Assembly: GCF_039555335.1 (NCBI RefSeq)
Contig: NC_092629.1
Span: 4,793,912-4,857,911 of the forward strand
Direction: 5' to 3'
Length of the DNA stretch: 64,000 bases
Source: Amphiura filiformis
Taxonomy: Eukaryota; Echinodermata; Ophiuroidea; Amphilepidida; Amphiuridae
Shown: positions 54,684-64,000 of the stretch, piece after piece
How the letters are laid out: every line of letters starts with the position of its first letter
Numbering within the stretch: the first letter of the stretch is position 1
The notes under the pieces: model-generated
The model's input: the letters and a program-made list of their open reading frames with translations, nothing else
Database searches by the model: none
Told to the model about the DNA's origin: nothing
Made by a program: the position numbers and the translations under genes

Positions 54684-56070
54684 GACTGGATGTCTGTACC
54701 GATTCAGCAAGGTGCGGCCAAAGCCAAAAAATGAAGGTCAATGGATTTTGTCCAAATCTTATGACAGGAAAGGTTATTGGGTCTAATGATTATGTAGCTT
54801 GATAAAAAATTCAAATGTTCCTTGTCGCCATGACAACGGGCCTTTGAAGTTGGCTACAGAAAAAGTCAGTTTTTTCAATTTCGCAGTACTGAAAGAGGCT
54901 CATTTTCGGCCGGCTCTAACAAAATTGCTGTAAGTACAGGATAATTGAAATTTCTTCTGATAAATACCTATACATTACATGTTACAAAAATAGTATTGCC
55001 ATTTTTTCAATCATCCATAATATTGCGCAATACGCAATGCAAAATCCCGTTTTTTTTTTTTTTTTTTTCTTTAGTAAAAGTACTATAACTTTAAAAGTCA
55101 ATAACTCTCAAGGTAGGGTTTGCTGATTTAAGTCTGGGATTGAATGAGGATAACCATGAATGGGGTTGATAAATCATCCAATAAAAAAATTGGGGTCTGT
55201 ACCCCATAGCGAAATTTTACTTATACGAAAATTCACTATTTTCGATTAAAATTAGCTAATTACATAGCACTCTTACAGTAAACGTAATCATTTATTGGTC
55301 AGAGATTTACAAATAACATACCGAGAAATGTTTATTGACCCATATCTTATCCATAGACTTCCACTTAAGTATGTATGCAAATTTTCATAGCCACATTATT
55401 GGTCAAACAACTCCCACCCCCATTAACAATTAATATTCTCAAACCGAAAAGTAGGGTAAGTTACGTTGTTGATAATTGTGTTGCCACTAATTATGTGGGT
55501 ATCTGTCTATTATTATCATCCAATTGATAATTAATGATAAATGGTACTTTTCCAACTAAATCAAATTTGGCGTCCAGAATAAAAATCAACAATCTTTCCC
55601 GCCACGTTTGTTATCTATTAGACAATCAACCATCTAGTGTATAGAATTATAGGCAAAAATGTCAAGAAAAAGAATTGCCATATGAACATGATGAAAAGTA
55701 AGGTAGATTACCTTGAGGAAAGCAAGGGGGATATATTTTGACCAGGATCATACAGTTTGTGATAGATTTAACCATGTAACTACAGTACCAGAGCTAGACA
55801 ACTTCGTCACTACTTTGGAGTAGGCCTAATGTTATAATAAAGCTACAATACAATCTACATTATAGTGTAAATGTGCATGCCATAATTTAAAGGATTATAA
55901 ATGATGTCAATTGGTAAATTACGAGTTGTTTCTATAGTTTGCAAATCAACAACTGGCATTCCAATGAGTGAACAAGCAATTTGAAATAATGTAATAAAAA
56001 AAAGTCAGTATTTTATGGTATGCTCAAGGCATTGTCAACAAATTTGACGCTAGTGCCAACTAAATCTAAC
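54684..56070. other. Left part of insert, non-coding
   Basis: AT-rich with a poly-T run at about 55050-55069; no reading frame with recognisable similarity. Confidence 0.45.
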
Positions 56071-56465
56071 CTAGTGAGAACATGAACAATCACTAACAGC
56101 AATCCTAATTTTGTCCAAATATGGTGCCTTTCGTCGAATGCTAACATCACTAGTGTCAATGTTAAGTGAGGAACAGATGTCTTTGAGGGTATTTATGCTC
56201 AAACTTTGAAGTTTGTCATTTTTTACAGAGCGGCATACATTTATTTCACCAACAATTATAGGATGAGAAACTTCCTGCACCACTTGTCTTAGGCTATCTT
56301 GAAACACCGCTGTGTCTGCTGGAGCTTCCAGATCATCAGTTATCTCCTCTAAATCTCCATTTGCTCTTTTCTTGGCTGAAAGTCTGGAGAAAAAGCTACC
56401 TATTTGTTGTGGTGTCAGATACTCACTTGCACTAAACACCCTCTCGTTATTTTCATTCTGCAGTG
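56071..56465 (-). pseudogene. Inverted C-terminal part of the DDE-like/zinc-finger family gene
   Basis: Minus strand encodes NENNERVFSASEYLTPQQIG, SFFSRLSAKKRANGDLEE and, near the end, VSIRRKAPYLDKI before a stop at 56071-56073. In related uncharacterised proteins (recalled) this FLTxQQxxSFFSRLxAKK domain follows the GWALK...RFxxKQK domain, which here lies on the plus strand at 57790-57880. So the order is inverted. An acceptor-like CTGCAG lies at the breakpoint near 56461. The frame is intact within the segment. Confidence 0.75.
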
Positions 56466-57960
56466 GTTGTCAGACACTTTCGAACACTTTGAACAACATC
56501 AAACAAGTGTGTTCTTCCAGTGAGTTAGCATTTCCATCTTCGGAAGACAGGGAAAAAATCCTCTACCGCATTGAGCGAGCTGTATACGACATCCAATTAT
56601 GGAAAGGACACCAGTTGAGGACAGTCAATCAGGATACTTGCAAACAGCACATTTTGTCTTTAATGGGTGACAACGCAGTAATGGTTACTCTCGACTGGGC
56701 TATGACGTATCTTCCAAGGAGATTTAGAGAAAGCCAGACAGATTGGTTTGCCAAAAGGGGACTCCCATGGCACATTAGTGTATCCATTAAAAAGTGTGGG
56801 AACGACTACCAGAGTATTGCAATAGTCCACATCTTTGACTCAACCAAGCAAGACAGCAGTACCGTAATTGGAATAATGGAACATGTGCTGAGAGTGTTGA
56901 AATCCAATGATCCTAGTATACAGTCTGCTTTCTTCCGTCAAGATAACGCAGGCTGTTACCACTCGGCACACACGATATTAGCTGCAAAATATCTCTCCAC
57001 AAGAACAGACATTGAAGTAAAACGAATAGACTTTTCTGATCCTCAAGGGGGGAAAGGTCCATGCGATCGAAAGGCAGCCCAAATAAAACGACATATGAAC
57101 ATTTATCTGAATGAAGGCAACGATATTATGGATGCTAAACAAATGGAGAAAACCATGATGTCAAACGGCGGCATCTATGGTGTTCAGCCAGTCCTCACTG
57201 AATCACCGATGATGGTAATTCAACCACACATTCAATGGAGTGGTATAAGTTACATTAATAACTTCCAGTTTACAGATGCCGGAATTAGAGTATGGCGAGC
57301 TTATAACATTGGGCCTGGCAAAATCGTAAATGATGGTGATTTTCAGGCACCAGTTATTCCAAACATTACGGTACGCAGTACGACAACAAGCACTGTGTTT
57401 AGGCCAACAACAGGACCATCGTCAAGTACCATCAACCAAATTACTCTTGACGCCAATCAGCATCAGAATGTATGCGCATCTGCAGAACTTGCTAACCAAG
57501 AAAGTCGTGAAGTTGATCTTCATGAAGAAGTCTACGACTCTACTAGTAGTGTGAGCTCAACTGGTATATTCAGTTGCCCCGAGGAAACATGTACAAAGAC
57601 ATACATCAAATCATCAGGGTTAGAAGCTCATATTCTGTCAGGAAAACATGACCGGTATAAAACAGAGAGAAAGGCTACTAGATAGAGCCAAAATGAGATA
57701 TGCAAATATGCTTTCAAGAGAGGAAAGCACACTTCCACAAGTTTCAGGAAACACAGGTGGGCAACATTGTATTCTAGCTGAACCAACAACAGAATTATGT
57801 CTTGGATGGGCCTTGAAATCAGGCAGAAAACATACCAGGTTTTCTAACAAGCAGAAAGAATTTCTCATAAAAGGTTTGAACATGGAGAGGTCACTGGGAA
57901 CAAAGATGATCCTTCTAGAGTCGCTAAGCAAATTGATGACAAACATAAATAATATTATTA
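56462..57960 (+). pseudogene. Uncharacterised DDE/RNase H-like protein with C2H2 finger, frameshifted
   Basis: The open frame 56312-57685 is meaningful from about 56455; its first ~48 codons are antisense to the inverted segment. Residues (numbered from 56312): D128 in VTLDWAMTYLP, WFAKRGLPWHISV near 145-157, D211 in FRQDNAGCYHS, D240/D243/D252 in IDFSDPQGGKGPCDRKAA, and a C2H2 finger C422-x4-C427-x12-H440-x5-H446. The spaced Asp motifs suggest an RNase H-fold nuclease or transposase (inference; no catalytic triad is proven). After a stop at 57683 homology continues in another frame: LLDRAKMRYA, GWALKSGRKHTRFSNKQKEF, then in a third frame DDPSRVAKQIDD. So it has at least two frameshifts. Similar long uncharacterised proteins occur in fish, cnidarians and other animals (recalled, not searched). 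Its N-terminal part is missing. Confidence 0.72.
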
Positions 57961-58440
57961 TAAGGCAAACGCAAAATTTGTCTCTAGGTGGTTTGCAGTT
58001 TGTTTCTTTTAAGGTACTATGATACAGAGATGAGGAGGGACAACGTATAAGATCTGAAAGGGAAAAAAAGGGTTTTGTTGTACCATCGCCAAATCACCAC
58101 AAGGACTGCCTGTACCTGATGCAAATGAGCACGCCATTACTCATATTTTCTGAAAGAAATAAATAGCAAAAATTACTCAATGTTAGAAACACCACTAAAA
58201 ATAAATCATTAATACAGGACCCAGCTTCCTATCCGCTGAATAAATTTCTAAGAGTTGATGCAAACAAACAAATTCCACAGAGAACATTATTCATGTACAC
58301 CCCATCATGCATGTATGCATATGGCATGTCCTCCGTCATACTGCAGTTACTGTCCGTTTTCCTATACACAATACACAGTGCTCTTTCCCATTGACGCGTG
58401 ACCTCTACAAATAGCCCTACGTTAAAAGTATGGGGATATG

Positions 58441-58770
58441 ACTAGTTAACGTCGCTGTGTGAAAAATAACCGGCCAATATTAAAAGTACTCTTCTAAAGT
58501 TCTAGAAAATATAGTTTTTAACATGTCCTAAATTTTAGCTAATTTAGATGTTTGGAAATATTCGTACTTTGGTGTTTTAGTTAATGTTATAGGTAATAGT
58601 ACATTGCCTAGTTAACGTCGCTGTGTGAAAAATAACCGGCCAATATTAAAAGTACTCTTCTAAAATTCTAGACAATATAGTTTTGTAACATGTCCTAAAT
58701 TTTTAGCAAATTTAGGTGTTTGGAGAGGGTCGTACTTTTGTGTTTTAGGAAGGACATGTAAACGACAGAT
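58441..58770. repeat. 170-bp tandem duplication
   Basis: CTAGTTAACGTCGCTGTGTG with AAAAATAACCGGCCAATATT begins both copies (about 58441 and 58611); the copies align for about 155 bp with few differences. Confidence 0.9.
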
Positions 58771-60484
58771 AACACCAAAAATATGAAGAAATTATTTCCA
58801 AACCGTATTAAGTCAACAATCATTATGTTGCTCATTTTCAAGAATGCTGGTTTACAAAAAGCACGCCATTGTCTCATTTCGTGAACAAAGGCACACATAC
58901 CATTGTTTCCTTTCGTTTCCTTTATAATCGGTTACCCAACTGAAGCTATGAATACCAGCTTTATTGCGATATCGCACATGAAAACAGACACTTGTGCACA
59001 ACCAGAGAAGATCCGATTTAATCAGTTGAGCTGTTTCAATGAGTGTTATCTTGGTTTAAGGGTAGACGAGGTATTGTTGGTCGAAGCAACCTATAAATCG
59101 ATTTTCATTATCTAGATCAATATATTATTGAAAAATAACACCTTGATATTTTGCAAAAAGTCAATCTACAAGTCGTATACTTTGCAAACTTGTTTAATTT
59201 ATTGTTGTTAATGAGTTATGTACGTTTTACAAAAGTGTTGTTGTTTCAGACCTCTTTACAACGTAACTAATGAACCGCAGCACCTATAAAAGTATATCTG
59301 TGATATTTTAATTCTTCTACACACTCGCTATGAATTGAGCAATGCTTTTTTTTTTTTTTCTCACTTCCATTCGTAAGATGCTGTGAACTACCAAATCACA
59401 ACAGTTTAAAATAATTAATAACCTTAATAGCTTTTAATGGGGTTAAGTCCTGCAAAGGTCGAGATGAATTCTACTGTAGACATGACTGCATCATGTATGT
59501 CCTTTACCACGTTTATTATGTACCGTCTTTGAGAAACAGACCGAAATGTTTGTATTCTAGTCACATGAACTGCTATCAAAACTTAGGTAACACTATTATA
59601 TCTTATATAAATAAATAAATAATCTGACACTTACCATTTACCAGCTATACTATTCTTATATAATTGATGAACTGTTGTTTGTACCGGCCCCTGATTGCCT
59701 TTTCAGCTAAACGCAGCCCGTCACCCAGCGCTGCCCTCTATTGCATTTAAAATAACAATGCTTCTGCATCTGGTTTCTGTATAGCTTGTTTGTACCATTA
59801 GAATCGTTACTTTCTTCAATTAAGTCCCATTAAGCTCTTTTAATACAATTAGTTTCAGTAATAATTTTTAAAAAAATAATTAAACTATTTTTTACTGTAA
59901 ATCCCATTCAAAATTTTTTTTTTTTTTTTAAAAACTTGGTACTTTTGAAAAGCCAGAACTTCTAAAATAGTTAAGAGCCCAATTTTTGAAAAGGATATAT
60001 CAGTTAACAAGGGTTTACTCTAACTATGACATTATACAGTTTTAACATACAAATCCTACCTTTACATTTATGCCCCTTCAAAGTCGGGGTAAAATGACGC
60101 TTATGATTATTGCCCAAAATGTACTTTTTCTACTTAAATTTGCAGGATCTTTTCGAAGAGTGGCACACTCTTTCTTCATTTACAATGAATAACAAAGCAT
60201 GTCTCTATCCTAAAATAAAAAAACAGAAAATTTATCGCATCTTATATAGTTGTACCATAAGACCAAACTTTACCTTTTTTCAAAAATGAAAAATGCAATT
60301 TTTGGTCATTTTCGGCTCAAATTTGTTTTGCCCGTTATTTTACCAACAGGCCAAATACTTTTTTAATATCATTTTGAAAATGTCCCACCTAAACCCTTTC
60401 TATGCTAGAAGAATCAAGGATTTCTATTTTTTTGACTTTGTCCGCATATTTAAAATTTTGCTTGAAAATAAGAGACCCTGAGTC
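58771..60484. other. Right part of insert, non-coding
   Basis: Poly-T runs near 59347 and 59918; no reading frame with recognisable similarity. The right boundary is GAGTC before TTAA. Confidence 0.45.
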
Positions 60485-61465
60485 TTAAAATTTGTCCTCA
60501 CCACAACGTATTTTGTCTTCAGAGGCACCATGTACAGACAAAAAATTGGTTCGGCTATATGGGAAGCCCGGTTTCACTGATTGTGTCAAACTTATAATTT
60601 ATGGTGTGGTTAGAACAACAGGTCATCCATTCTTCTCCCCTAGACTGTAGACCAAAATTATGGAAACGTTATGTTGATGACATTTTGGAAGTAATTCAGA
60701 AAGGATCGGTAGACAAGCTTACACAGCACCTCAACCAAGTAGACCCAACCAATAGTATCAAATTCACCCATGAGACAGAGCAAGATAATCAGATTCCATT
60801 TCTTGACACACTTATTGTGAAAAAACCAGACGGTTCAATTAAACTTCTTGTTTACCGTAAAAAGACACACACCAACCAGTATCTTAACTTCCAATCCCAT
60901 CATCCGCTACAGCACAAGCTAGGTGTGATAAGAACTTTACTACTAGACAGAATGAACAAGGTAGTAACAGAAGAGGGTGACAAAGAGGCTGAAAAACAGA
61001 CCGTCCAAACAGCCCTCCAGAAATGTGGTTACCCTCAGTGGGCCTTTGACAAAGTGGAAAGTGCCATAAAACAAAAGCAGAAGCAAGTTAAACCAGCGAA
61101 TAAGAAAGATGATGCCAACATGAATAAAGGACTTGTTGTTATCCCTTGTGTTCAAGGTCTGTCAGAAAAAGCACAGCGGATTTTCAAAAAACATAATATT
61201 GCCACAGCAATGAAACCCATGACCACTCTGCGTAACATTCTGGTGCATCCCAAGAACAAAAGAGAAAGGGATAAAATCACGGACTGTGTATCTGAAATTC
61301 CATGCCAAGGTTGTGAAGCTACATATGTTGGAGAAACGGGCAGAGCGTTTGGTACCAGAAAACAGGAACATGTGAAATCAGTGTAAAAACATGGAAAAAC
61401 AGATTTACCAGGGCAAACAGGAAAGCATCTGAATCAGAATTCCTCACTTCCGCATTAGCAAACAC
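60485..61465 (+). pseudogene. Penelope-like element, RT and GIY-YIG endonuclease, right half
   Basis: LKFVLTTTYFVFRGTMYRQK is followed by a one-frame shift into MGSPVSLIVSNL, an in-frame stop (60595-60597) and then the 261-codon frame from 60601. That frame has WKRYVDDIL (RT motif with the Asp pair at residues 26-27), IPFLDTLIV, VYRKKTHTNQYLNFQSHHPL and GVIRTLL, a Lys-rich linker and the GIY-YIG type CEATYVGETGRAFGTRKQEH (from residue 238). A stop at 61384 is followed in another frame by RFTRANRKASESEFLTSALA, typical of the endonuclease C-terminus. So the copy is inactive. Confidence 0.92.
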
Positions 61466-61665
61466 TTGTAAGGGGGGCCCTGAAAAAAAATGACAACAAA
61501 TTTTCCTGGAAAAATTGAGTTTATATGCTTTTATATGGGGTTTACCAATAATTATAATGAAAAAAAGGGGGGCCCTGAAAATTTTTTGGTCTGTAAAGGG
61601 GGGGGCCCCGAAAAATTTTCGCGATGATATTTTTTTGCATCAGGCCCCCCCCTTACAAGTTTTGT
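61465..61665. mobile_element. MITE, ACTTGTAAGGGGG termini
   Basis: ACTTGTAAGGGGGGCCCTGA at the left and TCAGGCCCCCCCCTTACAAG plus T at the right; inner GGGGGGCCC(T/C)GAAAA repeated. It interrupts the end of the Penelope-like element. Confidence 0.75.
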
Positions 61666-62490
61666 GAACGGTTCCTTATAGGCTGGGAGGATAGCCGGTA
61701 GATATCGTTGTTAAGCAGTGTTTGAGTTGGTGGTGGTGGTGTTGGTGGTGGTGGGTGGGGGGGTGGGGGGTAATAGACAGTCGATAACCGACAATCAATG
61801 ATCAATTAATTGTCAATATTCCATTAGATTCTAAAACCTAACACGCAAATGATGATCACAGACTCTCATGTTCAATCGCAGTCGCTAAGGATGATGGGGG
61901 GGGGTAATATGTGTGTAGTTGAAGGTGATGGAGGAAAATCGATAATCGATAATCGATAATCAATCAATCATTTATCAATATTCAATGTTTAAAATGTATA
62001 GGCATACGCAATCAACAAAACTAGATATCTGCAGTAATGTGAAAATATGACATCTCTAAAGTGCCAGAAAACCAACATTTTTGATCATTTCTGCATATCA
62101 TATCTCATGCAACCTGAATGAACCAAATTTGTTTCCACTTGGGATTTCAACAGCTTAAAATTCAAATTTTTCGTAAAATACGGTTCAAATATTTTGTTCT
62201 GAATTGGAAAATCTCCTTGGTATATAATGGCAATAAGAGGGATTTTTATCGTCAATTTCAAACTTTGTTATCTTAATCATCATGGCCGTGGACACCTGAT
62301 ACTCTATTTTGAAAGCCACCCGAGTTTCCATTTTGACAAACGAATCAAAACAAAAATATCTTTAACATTGTCGTCAATACAAGAAATATCACAAAAATGC
62401 ATTTTTCTCAAGAACAAATTTAGCACCCGAAAATAAATTTTCTTAAAAATCGTTTTTAAAATTCTTTATAGGCCTATATGCTTATAAAGG
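61666..62490. other. Intergenic, microsatellites
   Basis: GGT/GGTGGG run near 61730-61770, ATCGATA repeats near 61940 and GATAATC/ATCAAT motifs. No gene. Confidence 0.5.
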
Positions 62491-62496
62491 GATCTA

Positions 62497-63136
62497 GAAT
62501 GAGCGTTTATGGCGTTTTGACAGTATTTTTTGTGGGACATGAGAGCACCTCAGACTTATCGAATTGCATTCTGAATACGAAGCATGTCTTTCTGATATCA
62601 AATAATTTTCATTTTTGAAATTCACGATATAATACAAATTTTATGACAAATTATTAAAATTTGATATTTTTCAAATTTTTGATATATAACAGTCCTCGAA
62701 GTAAATTTTATAAATCTAATGATATATTCTTATAGAGTATGTAGCTGGGAGGAAAAGCCGACGATCAATTGAAAATTTTGACCTTTTATATTGAAGATAT
62801 GGATTTTTTTGTTTTTTTTGTTTTTGTGTTTGGGAAAAAAATCCATATCTTCAATACAAAAGGTCAAAATTTTAAATTGATCGTCGGCTTTTCATCCCAC
62901 CTACATACACTTTAAGTATAAATCATCAGATTTAAAAAGTTTACTTCGAGTACTGTTACATATCAAAAATATCTATTATTTTTAATGATTTTCCATAAAA
63001 TGTGTATTACATTGCGAATTTCAAAAAATCAAAATTATTTGATATCAGAAGGACATTCTTCGTATGCAGAATGCAATTCGATATGTCTGTTGTGCTCTAA
63101 TGTCCCACAATAAATACTGTCCAAACGTTCATACCC
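62497..63136. repeat. 640-bp foldback element
   Basis: Arms of about 300 bp: GGACATGAGAGCACCTCAGA, TTCTGATATCAAATAATTTT, GCCGACGATCAATTGAAAAT and TTTTGACCTTTTATATTGAA at the left are all mirrored at the right around a T-rich loop near 62815-62840. Confidence 0.88.
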
Positions 63137-63350
63137 CTTCCCTTAATAACTTCTCATCAAAATGTCCGTTTTCTCATCAAAACCTTCCACTAGTGAACGT
63201 ATCTCTTCATCCACAAATTTTTAGCCAATTGAGGTTAGTTTGTATAGGTGGAGGTTTCATCCAAATCCTATGGCTCCAGATGCCCTAGTTTGGTCTCAAA
63301 TTGACTTTTTGATTTTGAAAATCCAGATCCGGGATTTGGAAAGGCGGCAA

Positions 63351-63700
63351 ATTTGGGGCGCCATTTTGGATTTCGGATACTTGCAAGGGTTGAATCATCT
63401 TAATATGGATTTATAAAGATTTCTTATACCTCAAAACATATGTTTAGATACCTTACTTGTGTTTCTAGCTGGTATGGTTTGGAAATTATGATAAAAACAT
63501 ACAAATGGCGGCCATTTTGGACGCCATCTTGGATTTTGGACACTTGTAAGGGTTGAATCATCTTAATATGGATTTATAAATATTTCTCATACCTCAAAAC
63601 ATATGTTTGGATACCTTATTTGTGTTTCTAGCTTGCATAGTTGGGAAATTATGAAAAAAATATGAAAATGGCGGCCATTTTGGACGCCATCTTGGATTTT
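63351..63700. repeat. 180-bp tandem repeat, GGCGGCCATTTTGGA units
   Basis: Two full units and the start of a third: CGCCATTTTGGATTTCGGAT, GGGTTGAATCATCTTAATAT, ACCTCAAAACATATGTTTGG and ATGGCGGCCATTTTGGACGC recur at about 180-bp spacing. Confidence 0.9.
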
Positions 63701-64000
63701 GAAAAATACCCACAGGGGATTTTCGGGGACTTTTTATCAGTGATTCTACACATATTTTTGGACCTATTCCAGAAAAAATCAGCTTGTTACAAAAACTTTC
63801 CAGGTTAAAACTAATACTATTGGCCTAAAAGCGCTTTGATTCATATACACGTGCAAGGCGCTGTATAAATTCCTACATTGATTTTTATCAGGATCGGTAT
63901 AGTAAACACAGTAGACAAGGTTCTTATTACCTGATCCAGAAATTGCACCTATGTGTAATACACAATTATTGTGTATACGTTTCAGCAACCACTGTTGCCT
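63701..64000. other. Right edge, no gene recognised
   Basis: No exon or repeat boundary is visible in the last 300 bp. Confidence 0.4.

Larger units (their letters stand above)
54684..60484. mobile_element. 5.8-kb TTAA-bounded insert splitting a Penelope-like element
   Basis: The two halves of a Penelope-like RT meet at TTAA 54680-54683 and TTAA 60485-60488. Taking one TTAA away with the insert restores the conserved ELLKFVLTTTYF block across the junction. The insert ends are weakly inverse (GACTGGATGTCT against AGACCCTGAGTC). It holds the zinc-finger/DDE-like gene pieces, poly-T runs, and a 170-bp tandem duplication. TTAA targets are used by piggyBac and Kolobok elements; which superfamily this is cannot be said. 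Confidence 0.75.

Noticed and set aside
56312-56454. First ~48 codons of the long open frame as part of the DDE-like protein
   Set aside because: They are the antisense of the inverted C-terminal segment and carry no family similarity.

Overview
The window is animal nuclear DNA: AT-rich, intron-containing and crowded with small inverted-repeat elements. The three recognisable host genes are conserved across animals. The repeat types (tRNA-derived SINEs, a Penelope-like retroelement, hAT-, Tc1- and TTAA-type DNA elements, hundreds-of-bp foldbacks) suit a marine invertebrate, and an echinoderm or other invertebrate deuterostome is plausible. Species cannot be fixed from the sequence alone.

Layout. 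(1) 3.8-13.1 kb, + strand: nine exons coding the C-terminal ~380 residues of RAD17, the checkpoint clamp loader; the N-terminal AAA+ exons lie left of the window. (2) 21.6-27.8 kb, - strand: six exons covering nearly all of CZIB (the C1orf123/UPF0587 CXXC zinc-binding protein); only the initiator exon was not found. Its first visible exon is followed by three more tandem copies, one still open with usable splice sites. (3) 36.3-37.4 kb, + strand: a ZIP (SLC39) zinc transporter in one coding exon, with two single-base shifts in homopolymers. (4) 54.5-61.5 kb: a Penelope-like reverse transcriptase split by a 5.8 kb insert bounded by TTAA duplications. The insert carries a decayed gene of an unnamed zinc-finger family with a DDE/RNase H-like appearance, with its own C-terminal part inverted in front of it.

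The remaining ~80% is introns and intergenic DNA made largely of non-autonomous elements. Several have exact target-site duplications: 8-bp (hAT-like), 5-bp, TTAA, TA and TAA. One foldback family, with a CCCTGTGTGGAAGATTAAGG core, occurs at least a dozen times, often within tens of bases of exons. A second theme is local micro-duplication of gene pieces: RAD17 exons 5 and 6 and its 3' end, CZIB's exon, and the 3' end of the ZIP gene all have decayed tandem copies beside them.

The three genes are not an operon or pathway. CZIB and the ZIP transporter both concern zinc, but nothing in the sequence links their expression. Exon calls rest on reading-frame continuity, splice sites and recalled similarity to human proteins; no database search was run.
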